NCBI RefSeq assembly: GCF_900115095.1
Contig: NZ_FOVH01000002.1
Coordinates: forward strand, 310,001-374,000
Length of the DNA stretch: 64,000 bases
Direction: 5' to 3'
From: Actinomadura madurae
GTDB taxonomy: Bacteria; Actinomycetota; Actinomycetes; Streptosporangiales; Streptosporangiaceae
In this document: positions 38,587-47,570 of the stretch, piece after piece
Numbering within the stretch: position 1 is the first letter of the stretch
How the letters are laid out: the number at the start of each line of letters is the position of its first letter
The notes under the pieces: generated by a model
Databases searched by the model: none
Seen by the model: only the letters and a program-made list of their open reading frames with translations
Told to the model about the DNA's origin: nothing
Made by a program: the position numbers and the translations under genes

Positions 38587-38670
38587 GACCCTCAGTTTAC
38601 GATCAATCGACCCTGGGCGAGCGCGCGTGTCCTCTTCCATGGGACCGTCCGGCGGATCCGGGCGCCCGGC

Positions 38671-38701
38671 GGGCGCGGATCGTTCGGTGGGGGCGCGGAT
38701 C
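38671..38701. promoter_or_regulatory. Direct repeat upstream of the first DeoR gene
   Basis: GGGCGCGGATC occurs at 38671-38681 and 38691-38701, 20 bases apart (about two helical turns), 57 bases before the DeoR start at 38758. It may be an operator for that regulator. It does not resemble the TGRCAGAATC motif near the second DeoR gene. Confidence 0.35.
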
Positions 38702-38757
38702 TGGCATCATCGGGACCACCGACCTGTCATCACGGAACCGTTCCGGGAAGGGCACGC

Positions 38758-39561
38758 ATGCCACGTCGTCCGGGGTTCGCCGCCGAGCGCCGCCAGCGGC
38801 TGCTGGAGATCGTCCGCGCGAACGGCGCGGTCTCCATGCGCGACCTGGCGGCGTCGCTGGAGGCGTCCGAGGCGACCGTGCGCCGCGACATCCGCGCCCT
38901 GGAGGCCGAGGGGCTGCTCGACCGCCGGCACGGCGGGGCGATGGCGCCGGGCGGGCTGTCCCGCGAGCCGACCTACCAGCAGAAGGCCAAGGTGGCGGCC
39001 GAGGAGAAGGCGGCGATCGCGCGGCTCGCGTCCGACCTCATCGAGGAGGGCGACGCGGTGGTGATCGGCGCGGGGACGACCACTCGGGAGCTGGCCCGCG
39101 AGCTGGTCGGCTTCGACTCGCTGACGGTCGTCACCAACTCGCTGCTCGTGGCCCAGGTGCTCGCCGAGGCGCGCGGCGTCGAGGTGGTGATGACGGGCGG
39201 GTCCCTGCGGGGCGCCATCCACGCGCTCGTGGGCGGGGCGGCCGAGCAGACGCTGGCCAGCCTGCGGGTCCGCCGGGCGTTCATCTCGGGGAACGGGCTG
39301 ACCACCGAGCGGGGCCTGTCCACGCCGAACATGCTGGTCGCGGGCGTCGACCGCGCGCTGGCGCACGCCGCCCAGGAGGTGGTCGCCCTGGTCGACCACA
39401 CGAAGGTGGGCGTCGACACGATGTTCCAGACGGTGCCCACCGACGAGATCGCGTTCCTGGTGACCGACGGCAGGGCGCCCCAGTCGGAGCTGAGCGAGTT
39501 CGAGAACGCGGGGGTCGACGTCTGGGTCGCCCCGGTCCGCTCCGACGCCGCCGAGGCGTAG
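38758..39561 (+). CDS. DeoR-family transcription regulator, copy 1
   Basis: A 267-residue sugar-pathway regulator. ATG 38758 follows GGGAAGGG. The N-terminal DeoR helix-turn-helix (about 8-60) has RRQRLLEIVRANGAVSMRDL and ASEATVRRDIRALEAEGLL. The C-terminal sugar-phosphate-binding domain (about 75-250) has GDAVVIGAGTTTRELARELV, LTVVTNSLLVAQVLA, MTGGSLRGAIHALVGGAAEQ and the end VDHTKVGVDTMF. It is a close paralogue of the DeoR gene at 40804, and galK lies between the two. The likely effector is a phosphorylated sugar of the galactose route (inference). Confidence 0.92.
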   Translation: MPRRPGFAAERRQRLLEIVRANGAVSMRDLAASLEASEATVRRDIRALEAEGLLDRRHGGAMAPGGLSREPTYQQKAKVAAEEKAAIARLASDLIEEGDAVVIGAGTTTRELARELVGFDSLTVVTNSLLVAQVLAEARGVEVVMTGGSLRGAIHALVGGAAEQTLASLRVRRAFISGNGLTTERGLSTPNMLVAGVDRALAHAAQEVVALVDHTKVGVDTMFQTVPTDEIAFLVTDGRAPQSELSEFENAGVDVWVAPVRSDAAEA

Positions 39562-39576
39562 GACGGGCCGGCCCGC

Positions 39577-40722
39577 TCAGGCGGCCCGTGCGGCGCCGGC
39601 GGACGGGGTCACCCGGTGGATCCGGGGTGACGGCCGCTCCTGCGCGGCGTAGGCGGCCTCGATCCCGGCGCTCACGCCGGCGACCTTCCCGGCGGGGCAG
39701 AGCAGCAGCACGGAGCCGCCGAAGCCGCCGCCGATCATTCGCCCGCCGTGCGCACCGGCGTGCACGCCCGCGGACACGGTGAGATCGGCCTCCGGCCAGG
39801 AGACCTCGTAGTCGTCCCGCAGGGACGCGTGGGACGCGGTGAGCAGGGCCCCGAGTCCCGCGCCGGGCTCGCGTCCCGGCGTCCGGGCGGCGGCCCCCAG
39901 CAGCCGGGCGGCCGACGCCACCCGCGCGTTCTCCGTCACGATGTGGCGGACCCGCCGGCGGAGGACCGGGTCGCGCAGCGTCCGGAGGGCCGGATCCAGG
40001 TCCGCGACGTCCCGGAGCGCGGCGACGCCGAGGAGTTCGGCGGCCCGCTCGCACTGCCCGCGCCTGGCGGCGTACTCGCCGCCGGCGAGGGCGTGTTCGG
40101 CGCGGGTGTCCACGACCAGCGCGGCAAGGCCCTCGAATGCGAGCGGCACCTGCTCGGTCTCGCCGCTGCGGCAGTCCAGCAGCAGGGCGTGCCCCGCGAC
40201 GGCCAGCAGCGACGCCGACTGGTCCATGAGCCCGCAGGGGACCCCGGCGAAGAGGTTCTCGGCCCGCTGGGCGAGCCGCGCGAGTTCCGTCCGCGAGACG
40301 GCGACCCCGTAGAGGTCGCACAGGGTCAGCGCGGTCGCGCATTCGAGCGCGGCCGACGAGGAGAGCCCCGCACCGCGCGGCAGGTCGGCGTCCACCAGCA
40401 GGGACGCGCCGCCCACGCCGTGCTCGCGGAGCGCCCACGCGACGCCGGCGGGGTAGGCGGCCCACCCGGGGACGCCGCGCGGCGCCAGGTCCTTCACCGG
40501 CACGGTCACCTCGCCGCCGGGCGCCTGGCGCGACCGGAGTTCGAGCATGCCGTCGTCCCGGCGGGCGCCCGCGACCGTGACCCCGAGCCCGATGGCGAAG
40601 GGGAGCACCAGGCCGTCGTTGTAGTCGGTGTGCTCGCCGATCAGGTTCACCCGGCCGGGCGCGCGCCAGGTCGCGGTGGGCGTCCGGCCGTAGGCGGCGG
40701 CGAACTCGTCCTCGATCGACAC
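39577..40722 (-). CDS. galK: Galactokinase
   Basis: A 381-residue GHMP kinase that makes galactose 1-phosphate. The galactokinase signature GRVNLIGEHTDYN lies at 24-36, the ATP loop LPRGAGLSSSAAL at 114-126, CGLMDQSASLLAVAG carries the catalytic Asp region and GGRMIGGGFGGSVLLL is the third GHMP motif. GTG 40722 follows GAGGAG; the upstream in-frame start is not supported. It is convergent with the first DeoR gene and divergent from the second, from which it is separated by 81 bases carrying a shared operator-like motif. Confidence 0.95.
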   Translation of the reverse strand: MSIEDEFAAAYGRTPTATWRAPGRVNLIGEHTDYNDGLVLPFAIGLGVTVAGARRDDGMLELRSRQAPGGEVTVPVKDLAPRGVPGWAAYPAGVAWALREHGVGGASLLVDADLPRGAGLSSSAALECATALTLCDLYGVAVSRTELARLAQRAENLFAGVPCGLMDQSASLLAVAGHALLLDCRSGETEQVPLAFEGLAALVVDTRAEHALAGGEYAARRGQCERAAELLGVAALRDVADLDPALRTLRDPVLRRRVRHIVTENARVASAARLLGAAARTPGREPGAGLGALLTASHASLRDDYEVSWPEADLTVSAGVHAGAHGGRMIGGGFGGSVLLLCPAGKVAGVSAGIEAAYAAQERPSPRIHRVTPSAGAARAA

Positions 40723-40757
40723 GGCGGCTCCTCGCTGACAGGCTGCTGGCGCAATCC

Positions 40758-40782
40758 TGGCAGAATCAATCAAGAACTGTCA
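40758..40782. promoter_or_regulatory. Candidate DeoR operator between galK and deoR copy 2
   Basis: The 25-base stretch begins TGGCAGAATC and ends CTGTCA, an imperfect inverted repeat (TGGCAG/CTGTCA). The first ten bases recur as TGACAGAATC at 41623-41632 before the binding-protein gene of the sugar importer. One regulator could therefore control galK, itself and the importer operon. Confidence 0.5.
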
Positions 40783-40803
40783 CTTACGAACATCGAGGAT
40801 CGG

Positions 40804-41583
40804 GTGAGCGGACCGGGCTTCGCCGCGGCGCGCAGGCGGCACATCCTTGAGCTCGTCCAGCGCAACGGCTGGATGGCGCTGCGCGACCTCGCCACCGCGG
40901 TCGGCGGCTCGGACGTGACCGTGCGCCGGGATCTGCGCGTGCTGGCCGAGCAGGGGCTGCTCGTCCGGGCCCGCGGCGGCGCGTTCCCGCCCGGGACGCT
41001 GGCGTACGAGCCCTCCTACGGCGAGAAGGCGCGGGTGGCGGGGGCCGAGAAGGAAGCCATCGCCGTGGCCGCGGCGGGCATGGTCGAGGACGGTGACACG
41101 GTGGTGCTCGGCGCCGGCACCACCACGGAGCGGCTCGCCGCCCACCTGGTGGCCCGGCGCGGGCTGACCGTGGTGACCAACTCCCTGGCGGTCGCGCACA
41201 CGCTGGCCAGGGCGCCCGACGTGGAGGTCCTGCTGACCGGGGGAGTGCTGCGCGGGTCCATCCGCGCGCTGGTGGGCGGGGCGGCCGAGCAGTCGCTGGC
41301 GGGCCTGCGGGCGCGGGTCGCGTTCCTGTCGGGGAACGGGCTGACGGCCGAGCGCGGGCTGTCCACGCCGAACATGGAGGTCGCGATGGTGGACCGCGCG
41401 CTCGCCCGCGCCGCCACGGAGGTGGTGGTGCTCGCGGACGCGACGAAGGTCGGGGTCGAGGCGGTGTACCAGACCGTGCCGCCGGGCCTGATGAGCGCCC
41501 TCGTCAGCGACGCCCCCGTGGCCGGTGCCGAGCTGGCGGCCCTCGCCACGGGCGGGGTCCGGGTGACCGCCGTCTGCGGGTGA
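40804..41583 (+). CDS. DeoR-family transcription regulator, copy 2
   Basis: A 259-residue paralogue of the regulator at 38758. GTG 40804 follows GAGGATCGG. The HTH is in RRRHILELVQRNGWMALRDL and GSDVTVRRDLRVLAEQGLL; the effector domain has GDTVVLGAGTTTERLAAHLV, TVVTNSLAVAHTLARAPDVE, TGGVLRGSIRALVGGAAEQ and STPNMEVAMVDRALARAATE. Its gene lies directly before the sugar ABC operon, 104 bases away, and is divergent from galK. Position and paired motifs make it the probable repressor of the galactose genes. Confidence 0.92.
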   Translation: MSGPGFAAARRRHILELVQRNGWMALRDLATAVGGSDVTVRRDLRVLAEQGLLVRARGGAFPPGTLAYEPSYGEKARVAGAEKEAIAVAAAGMVEDGDTVVLGAGTTTERLAAHLVARRGLTVVTNSLAVAHTLARAPDVEVLLTGGVLRGSIRALVGGAAEQSLAGLRARVAFLSGNGLTAERGLSTPNMEVAMVDRALARAATEVVVLADATKVGVEAVYQTVPPGLMSALVSDAPVAGAELAALATGGVRVTAVCG

Positions 41584-41622
41584 CCGTTCTCGGTTGCCCG
41601 GATGTCGTTACCTGAGCGATAT

Positions 41623-41632
41623 TGACAGAATC
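41623..41632 (+). promoter_or_regulatory. Candidate DeoR operator before the sugar importer operon
   Basis: TGACAGAATC matches nine of ten bases of the site at 40758. It stands 56 bases before the start of the binding-protein gene and overlaps TTGACA (41622-41627), a possible -35 element. Repression in the absence of inducer is the expected effect (inference). Confidence 0.45.
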
Positions 41633-41687
41633 TGATCGGCAGTGGCTGAATGACGGCACCACCCCGGTTCGCGAAAGGACCACGATC

Positions 41688-42776
41688 ATGGTCAAGCCCC
41701 CCAGGCCCGGCGCCTCGCTGAGGTCCGCCATCGCGATCTGTGCCGCCGTGACACTCGCCGTGTCGGGCTGCGCCAAGTCCGAGGACGACGCGGGGTCCGC
41801 CGGCGGCCAGGACGCCGAGGGCCAGCAGCAGGTCGTCCAGTCCTCCGCGGCCGCCGGGCCGACCTGCACGCTCGGCAAGTTCGGGGGCGAGAAGTTCGAC
41901 CCCAAGAGCGCGGTGATCGGCTTCTCCCAGTCGGAGAAGGAGGCCAACCCCTTCCGCATCGCCGAGACCGGCTCGATCAAGGCCGAGGCCAAGAAGATCG
42001 GCGTGTCCAAGCTGCGCAGCACCAACGCCCAGTCGCAGTTCGGCAAGCAGATCAGCGACGTCCAGCAGCTCATCGCCCAGGGCGCCAAGGCGCTGGTCAT
42101 CGCCCCGCTCAACTCCGACGGCTGGGAGCCGGTGCTGCAGCAGGCCACGGCCAAGAAGATCCCCATCATCACCGTCGACCGGCAGATCAACGCGACCGCC
42201 TGCAAGGACTACGTGACCTTCATCGGCTCGGACTTCGTCGAGCAGGGCAAGCGGGCCGCCGACCAGATGATCAAGGCGCTGGACGGCAAGGGCAAGGTGG
42301 CGATCCTGCTCGGCGCGGCCGGCAACAACGTCACCACCGAGCGCACCAAGGGGTTCAAGGACCAGATCAAGGCCAAGGCGCCCGGGATCCAGGTCACCTT
42401 CGAGCAGACCGGCGAGTTCGCCCGGGAGAAGGGCCAGCAGGTCACCGAGCAGCTCGTGCAGAGCCACCCCGACATCGACGCCATCTACGCCGAGAACGAC
42501 GAGATGGCGCTCGGCGCCGTCACCGCGCTGAAGGGCGCCGGCAAGAAGCCCGGCGACGTCAAGATTGTCTCGGTGGACGGCACGCGCGCCGCGGTGCAGG
42601 GCATCGTGGACGGCTGGATCCACGCGGTCGTCGAGTCCAACCCGAGGTTCGGCCCGCTGGCCTTCCAGACGCTCCAGAAGTTCCTCGACGGCGGCGAGAT
42701 CCCGCAGAAGGTCGTGATCGAGGACCGCGAGTACGACTCCTCCAACGCCAAGGAGGCCCTGTCGTACGCCTACTGA
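41688..42776 (+). CDS. Sugar ABC transporter substrate-binding lipoprotein (YtfQ-like)
   Basis: A 362-residue lipoprotein. ATG 41688 follows GAAAGGA; the lipobox AVSGC gives Cys28. The mature protein is a type I periplasmic-binding fold of the ribose/galactofuranose class: AVIGFSQSEKEANPFRIAET, SDVQQLIAQGAKALVIAPLN, IPIITVDRQINA, GKGKVAILLGAAGNNVTTER and PDIDAIYAENDEMALGAVTA. The start IGFSQSE-x-ANPFR is like that of E. coli YtfQ, which binds galactofuranose and galactose. It is the first gene of an operon with a two-domain ATPase, two permeases and galT, so galactose or galactofuranose is the likely ligand. Confidence 0.92.
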   Translation: MVKPPRPGASLRSAIAICAAVTLAVSGCAKSEDDAGSAGGQDAEGQQQVVQSSAAAGPTCTLGKFGGEKFDPKSAVIGFSQSEKEANPFRIAETGSIKAEAKKIGVSKLRSTNAQSQFGKQISDVQQLIAQGAKALVIAPLNSDGWEPVLQQATAKKIPIITVDRQINATACKDYVTFIGSDFVEQGKRAADQMIKALDGKGKVAILLGAAGNNVTTERTKGFKDQIKAKAPGIQVTFEQTGEFAREKGQQVTEQLVQSHPDIDAIYAENDEMALGAVTALKGAGKKPGDVKIVSVDGTRAAVQGIVDGWIHAVVESNPRFGPLAFQTLQKFLDGGEIPQKVVIEDREYDSSNAKEALSYAY

Positions 42777-42828
42777 TCCGGACCCGGCGTTCCGGACGCC
42801 GCATGACCCTGTTTCCCCGCCTCTGACC

Positions 42829-42871
42829 GGGCGGCGGGCGCGCCTGACTACCCCGTGGCCGCCCGCCGCCC
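42829..42871 (+). other. Intercistronic hairpin between binding-protein and ATPase genes
   Basis: GGGCGGCGGGCG pairs perfectly with CGCCCGCCGCCC (12 bp, 19-base loop) in the 122-base gap. Such hairpins often stabilise the upstream message or partly stop transcription, giving much more binding protein than transporter. The ATPase start at 42899 is 28 bases downstream. Confidence 0.6.
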
Positions 42872-42898
42872 TCCGGAGATCTCCGCCGGGAGTGGCCC

Positions 42899-44506
42899 GT
42901 GCCCCCATCCAAGTCCGCCCCCCACGACGTGCCGCTCATCGAGGCGGCCGGGATCGTCAAGCGCTTTCCCGGAGTGCTCGCGCTCGACGACGTCTCCTTC
43001 GGCCTGCGCCCCGGGGAGGCGCACGCGCTGGTCGGGGAGAACGGCGCCGGCAAGTCCACGCTGCTGAAGGTGCTGACCGGCGTGCACCGCCCCGACGCCG
43101 GCGGGCTCCGCATCAACGGCGAGCCGGTCTCCTTCGCGGGGCCCCTCGACGCCCAGCGCGCCGGCATCCAGGCCATCCACCAGGAGATAGGCCTCGTCCC
43201 GCTGATGAGCGTGGCGCGCAACCTGCTGCTCGGCCGCGAGCCCCGCAACCGCCTCCGCCTCATCGACACCCGCGCGCTGCACGAGCGCGCCGAGGAGATC
43301 CTCGCCCCCTACGGCGTCCGGATCGACGTCCGCCGCCCGCTGCGGTCCTACGGCGTCGGGACGCAGCAGATGGTCGCGCTCGCCAGGGCGGTGTCGGTGG
43401 ACGCCCGCGTCGTGGTCATGGACGAGCCGACCAGCTCCCTCGAACCCCGCGAGGTGGAGACGCTCTTCGGCGTCATCCGGGGCCTGCAGGACCGGGGCAT
43501 CGCGGTCGTCTACGTCAGCCACAGGCTGGACGAGCTGTTCCGCGTGTGCGACCGCGTCACCGTCCTGCGCGACGGCCGGATGGTGCACACCGGCGTGCTC
43601 GCCGACCTGGACCGGCTCCGGCTGGTCTCGCTGATGCTCGGCCGGGACATGGCCGAGGTGCGCGCCGAGGGCCTCACGAAGTTCTCCGGAGACCACGAGC
43701 GGACCGGCGACGTCCCGGTCCTGGAGGCGCGCGGGCTGACGCGCCGCCATCAGCTGCACGACGTGTCGGTGACCGTCCGTCCCGGCGAGGTCGTCGGTCT
43801 CGGCGGCCTGCTCGGGTCGGGACGCAGCGAGACGGCCAAGGCGATCGCCGGAGCGCTGCCCCTGGACGAGGGGACGGTCGTCGTCGCGGGACGGTCCCTG
43901 CGGCGGCCCACCACGGCGAGCGCGAACAAGGCGGGCATCGCGATGCTGCCCGAGGACCGCAAGGCCGAGGGGGTCGTGCCGGGCCTGTCCATCCGCGAGA
44001 ACATCGCGCTGGCCGCGCTGCCCGGCCTGTCGCGGGCGGGCATCGTCTCCGACGCCCGCATCGACCGCGTCGTCGACACGTTCATGAAGCGGCTGCGCAT
44101 CAAGGCGTCCTCGGTGCACCAGCGGGTCGGCGAGCTGTCCGGCGGCAACCAGCAGAAGGTGCTGCTGGCCCGGTGGCTCGCCACCGAGCCGAAGGTCCTC
44201 CTGCTGGACGAGCCGACGCGCGGCATCGACGTCGGCGCCAAGGCGGAGGTGCAGACCCTGATCGACGAGCTGGCCCGCGAGGGCCTCGGCGTCCTGCTGA
44301 TCTCCTCCGACCTGGAGGAGCTCGTCGAGGGAGCCGACCGGGTGGTCGTCCTGCGCGACGGCGCGGTCGCCGGGGAGCTCACCGGCGACCAGGTGAGCGA
44401 GCAGGGCGTCATGGCGGCCATCGCCGCCGAGCCGGACCCCCGGACCCCCGCGGACGCGGCGCCGGAGGAGGACGGGCCGGCGGCGACCGGAAAGGACAAG
44501 GACTGA
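42899..44506 (+). CDS. Sugar ABC transporter ATP-binding protein, two ATPase domains (YtfR-like)
   Basis: A 535-residue protein with two tandem nucleotide-binding domains, as in RbsA, MglA and YtfR. Domain 1 has Walker A GENGAGKST (46-54), the degenerate signature YGVGTQQM and Walker B VVVMDEPTSSLE. Domain 2 (from about 270) has the weak Walker A LLGSGRSETAK, signature LSGGNQQK and VLLLDEPTRGIDVG. Degeneracy of these motifs is normal for this class. GTG 42899 has GGGAG 7 bases upstream. It powers the two permeases that follow (2-base gap, then a 4-base overlap). Confidence 0.94.
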   Translation: MPPSKSAPHDVPLIEAAGIVKRFPGVLALDDVSFGLRPGEAHALVGENGAGKSTLLKVLTGVHRPDAGGLRINGEPVSFAGPLDAQRAGIQAIHQEIGLVPLMSVARNLLLGREPRNRLRLIDTRALHERAEEILAPYGVRIDVRRPLRSYGVGTQQMVALARAVSVDARVVVMDEPTSSLEPREVETLFGVIRGLQDRGIAVVYVSHRLDELFRVCDRVTVLRDGRMVHTGVLADLDRLRLVSLMLGRDMAEVRAEGLTKFSGDHERTGDVPVLEARGLTRRHQLHDVSVTVRPGEVVGLGGLLGSGRSETAKAIAGALPLDEGTVVVAGRSLRRPTTASANKAGIAMLPEDRKAEGVVPGLSIRENIALAALPGLSRAGIVSDARIDRVVDTFMKRLRIKASSVHQRVGELSGGNQQKVLLARWLATEPKVLLLDEPTRGIDVGAKAEVQTLIDELAREGLGVLLISSDLEELVEGADRVVVLRDGAVAGELTGDQVSEQGVMAAIAAEPDPRTPADAAPEEDGPAATGKDKD

Positions 44507-44507
44507 C

Positions 44508-45473
44508 ATGGCCCAGGTGACGGCCTCCCCCTTCCAGGGGCTCGACCGCGCCCGCGCGCTGACGTGGCTGCAGAACTACGGCGTCTACCTCGCCGTCGCG
44601 GTGCTGCTGCTGTTCAACGCGTTCTTCACCCCGCACTTCCTGGAGGTGGACAACTTCCGGAACCAGCTCGTCCAGGTGACGCCGGTCCTGATCGTATCGC
44701 TCGGGATGGCGCTGGTGATCGGCACCGAGGGCATCGACCTGTCGGTGGGCTCGGTGATGTCGCTGGCCGCGGCCATGATCGCGCTGTACCTCGGGTACGG
44801 CCTGGTCCCCGCGGTGCTGATGGCGCTGCTGGCCGGCGCGCTCAGCGGGCTGGCGGGCGGCTCCCTGGTCGCGTTCGTCGGGGTGCAGCCGATCGTGGCG
44901 ACGCTGGCGCTGCTGGTCGGGCTGCGCGGGCTCGCCAACGTCTTCGTCCCGCAGTTGGAGGACTTCCGCGACCCCGCACTGCTGTCGCTCGGCGGCGACG
45001 CCGTGCTCGGCGTCCCCTACGTCGTGCTGGTCGCGGCGGCCGTCGTCGCGCTGGTCGCGTTCCTCGTCGGCCGCACCACGTTCGGGCGGCGGCTGGTGGC
45101 GATCGGCGGGAACCGGCGGGCCAGCGAGCTGTCCGGGCTGCCCGTCAAGCGGGTCCTGCTGCTCGTCTACATGCTGTCGGGCGTCCTCGCCGCGATCGCG
45201 GGGGTGCTGTCCACCGCGCGGATCCAGGCGGCCGACCCGACCTCGCTCGGGCTGCTGATGGAGCTGTCGGCGATCACCGCGGTCGTCGTCGGCGGCACCC
45301 CGCTCACCGGCGGGCGGGTGCGCGTGGCGGGCACCGTGATGGGCGCGCTGCTCATGCAGCTGCTCACCTCGACGCTGACCAAGCACGACCTGCCCTCGTC
45401 CGGGACGCAGATGGTGCAGGCCGCCATCATCCTCGTCGCCGTCTACGCGGCCAGGGAACGGATGACCCGATGA
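44508..45473 (+). CDS. Sugar ABC transporter permease 1 (YtfT-like)
   Basis: A 321-residue permease of the BPD_transp_2 family with 8-10 hydrophobic segments. The signature is VIGTEGIDLSVGSVMSLAAA, found in all RbsC/YtfT/YjfF permeases. Later motifs are FGRRLVAIGGNRRASELSGL (coupling loop to the ATPase) and ITAVVVGGTPLTGGRVRVAGT. ATG 44508 follows AAAGGACAAGG. A second, different permease follows immediately, so the channel is probably a heterodimer as in YtfT/YjfF. Confidence 0.93.
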   Translation: MAQVTASPFQGLDRARALTWLQNYGVYLAVAVLLLFNAFFTPHFLEVDNFRNQLVQVTPVLIVSLGMALVIGTEGIDLSVGSVMSLAAAMIALYLGYGLVPAVLMALLAGALSGLAGGSLVAFVGVQPIVATLALLVGLRGLANVFVPQLEDFRDPALLSLGGDAVLGVPYVVLVAAAVVALVAFLVGRTTFGRRLVAIGGNRRASELSGLPVKRVLLLVYMLSGVLAAIAGVLSTARIQAADPTSLGLLMELSAITAVVVGGTPLTGGRVRVAGTVMGALLMQLLTSTLTKHDLPSSGTQMVQAAIILVAVYAARERMTR

Positions 45474-46483
45474 CACCGCTCACCACCGTCGGCCGGCCCG
45501 CCGCCGAGCCGGAGCCGGGCGCCGCCGCGGCACGCGGCGAGCAGGCCGGGCGCCTGCTGCAGCAGTACGGCGCGCCGATCGTGCTGCTCCTCGTCGCGGC
45601 CGTGGGCGCCGTCGTCTTCGACGGCTTCGCGTCGGGGGCGAACCTCGCCAACCTCGCCGCCGGCTCGTCCTTCCTGGCGATCATCGCCGTCGGCATGACG
45701 TTCGTCATCATCAGCGGCGGCATCGACCTGTCCGTCGGCTCGCAGTTCGCGCTGGGCGGGGTGCTCGCCGCGTGGGCGTCCCAGTACGGATGGGCCGCGG
45801 CCCTCGCGGTCCCGCTCGCGGTGTGCGGCGCCATCGGCCTCGCGCAGGGCGTGATCATCGCGCGCACCGGGATGGCGCCGTTCATCGTCACGCTCGCGGG
45901 CCTGCTCGGCGCGCGGGGCCTGATGCTCGCCATCTCGAACGAGGGCGCCGAGACCTACCTGGTGAAGAGCGATGCCTTCGCGCGGCTCGGGCAGGGCACG
46001 TTCCTCGGGCTGTCCTACCCGGTCTACATCACGCTGGGGCTGTTCGTCCTCGGCGGCCTCGCGCTCCAGCGCGGGCGCTTCGGGCAGCGCGTGTACGCCG
46101 TCGGCGGCAGCGAGGACGCGGCCCGGCTCATGGGCGTGCCCGTCGCCCGCACCAAGATCCAGGTCTATCTCCTGACCGGCCTGCTCGCCGGGCTGGCGGG
46201 CGCGCTGAACGCCGCCCGGCTGTCCTCCGGCGTCACGATCCTCGGCGCCGGCATGGAGCTGGACGTGATCGCCGGCGTGGTCATCGGCGGCACCCTGCTC
46301 ACCGGCGGCGCGGGAGCGCTGTCCGGAACCCTGGCCGGGGTGCTCCTGCTCGGCGTCATCCAGAACATCATCAACCAGATCGGAAGCCTCACCTCGGCTT
46401 ACCAGCAGGTGGTCAGCGGCACGTTCCTCGCCGTGGTCGTGGTCGTGCAGCGCTACCTGAGCCGCGTGCAAAGGCTCACATGA
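45470..46483 (+). CDS. Sugar ABC transporter permease 2 (YjfF-like)
   Basis: A 337-residue permease of the same family. Its ATG overlaps the stop of permease 1 (ATGA). Motifs are FVIISGGIDLSVGSQFALGG, FGQRVYAVGGSEDAARLMGV and VIAGVVIGGTLLTGGAGALS. Compared with permease 1 it has a longer Ala/Glu/Pro-rich cytoplasmic N-terminus (about 1-40). It likely forms the second half of the importer channel. Its stop overlaps the galT start. Confidence 0.93.
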   Translation: MTPLTTVGRPAAEPEPGAAAARGEQAGRLLQQYGAPIVLLLVAAVGAVVFDGFASGANLANLAAGSSFLAIIAVGMTFVIISGGIDLSVGSQFALGGVLAAWASQYGWAAALAVPLAVCGAIGLAQGVIIARTGMAPFIVTLAGLLGARGLMLAISNEGAETYLVKSDAFARLGQGTFLGLSYPVYITLGLFVLGGLALQRGRFGQRVYAVGGSEDAARLMGVPVARTKIQVYLLTGLLAGLAGALNAARLSSGVTILGAGMELDVIAGVVIGGTLLTGGAGALSGTLAGVLLLGVIQNIINQIGSLTSAYQQVVSGTFLAVVVVVQRYLSRVQRLT

Positions 46484-47553
46484 CGGTCTCCGAGACCGGG
46501 GGCGGCACCCTGGACCACCGGAACTCGCTCCGCACGTCGGTCCGGCTGGCCGACGACCGGGAGCTCATCTACTTCGACGACGAACCCGGCCACGACCGCA
46601 CGGCGCCCGACCTGCGCTCGCTGCCCCCGCTGCGGCCCCGCTCCGAGCTGCGGCTCGACCCCGTGATGGGCGAGTGGGTGGTCATGGCGGCGCACCGGCA
46701 GGACCGCACGCACCTGCCCGCGCAGAGCGAATGCCCGCTCTGCCCGTCCACCGGCGGCCGGCGGAGCGAGATACCGGCCGCCGACTACCACGTGGTCACC
46801 TTCGAGAACCGCTTCCCCTCCCTCGGCGGCCCGCCCGCCGGCGGCCGGTGCGAGGTCGTCTGCTTCACCGGCGACCACGACTCCTCGTTCGCCCTGCTGC
46901 CGGACCGCCGCCTGGACACCGTGGCGCGCGCCTGGACGGACCGGACGGCCGAGCTGAACCGGCTCCCCGGCACCGAGTACGTCTTCGTCTTCGAGAACCG
47001 CGGCGTGGAGATCGGGACGACCCTGCACCATCCGCACGGGCAGATCTACGCCTACCCCTTCGTCCCGGCGGCGCCGGCGCGCGCTCTGGAGATGGCGCGC
47101 CGGTACCGGGCGGAACAGGGCTCCTGCCTCTTCTGCTCCATCGTGGCCGCGGAACGGGCCGGGGAGCGGGTCGTCGCCAGGTCGGACCGCTTCGTCGCGT
47201 TCGTCCCCGAGGCGGCCCGCTGGCCCTACGAGGTCCACATCTACCCGTACGGGCACGTCGGCGGGCTCCCCGACCTCGACCCCGGCGAGCGGTCCGAGCT
47301 GATGGTGCTCTACCGGGACGTCCTGCGCCGCTTCGACCGGCTCTTCGACGCGCCCGCGCCGTACATCGCGCACCTGCAGCAGGCCCCGGCCCGCGTGGAC
47401 GCCGGACTGGCGCACCTGTCGGTCCGCGTCTTCACGCCCCGCCGCGCCGAGGGCAAGCTCAAGTACCTCGCGGCGAGCGAGTCGGGCGCGGGCGCGTTCA
47501 TCAACGACGTCCTCCCGGAGGAGGCCGCCCGCCGCCTGCGCGCGGCCGGCTGA
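46480..47553 (+). CDS. galT: Galactose-1-phosphate uridylyltransferase
   Basis: A 357-residue Leloir-pathway enzyme that exchanges UMP between UDP-glucose and galactose 1-phosphate. The active-site motif is TLHHPHGQIYAYP (184-HPH-186 with the uridylylated His). It also has the Cys85/Cys88 zinc pair in ECPLCPS and a second one in CLFCS, plus ENRFPSLGG and HFD-like domain WPYEVHIYPYGH. The start overlaps the second permease stop by ATGA. It closes the importer operon and is followed by a very strong terminator. That a sugar-importer operon ends in galT strongly indicates galactose as the transported sugar. Confidence 0.96.
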   Translation: MTVSETGGGTLDHRNSLRTSVRLADDRELIYFDDEPGHDRTAPDLRSLPPLRPRSELRLDPVMGEWVVMAAHRQDRTHLPAQSECPLCPSTGGRRSEIPAADYHVVTFENRFPSLGGPPAGGRCEVVCFTGDHDSSFALLPDRRLDTVARAWTDRTAELNRLPGTEYVFVFENRGVEIGTTLHHPHGQIYAYPFVPAAPARALEMARRYRAEQGSCLFCSIVAAERAGERVVARSDRFVAFVPEAARWPYEVHIYPYGHVGGLPDLDPGERSELMVLYRDVLRRFDRLFDAPAPYIAHLQQAPARVDAGLAHLSVRVFTPRRAEGKLKYLAASESGAGAFINDVLPEEAARRLRAAG

Positions 47554-47570
47554 GACACCGCGCACAACGA

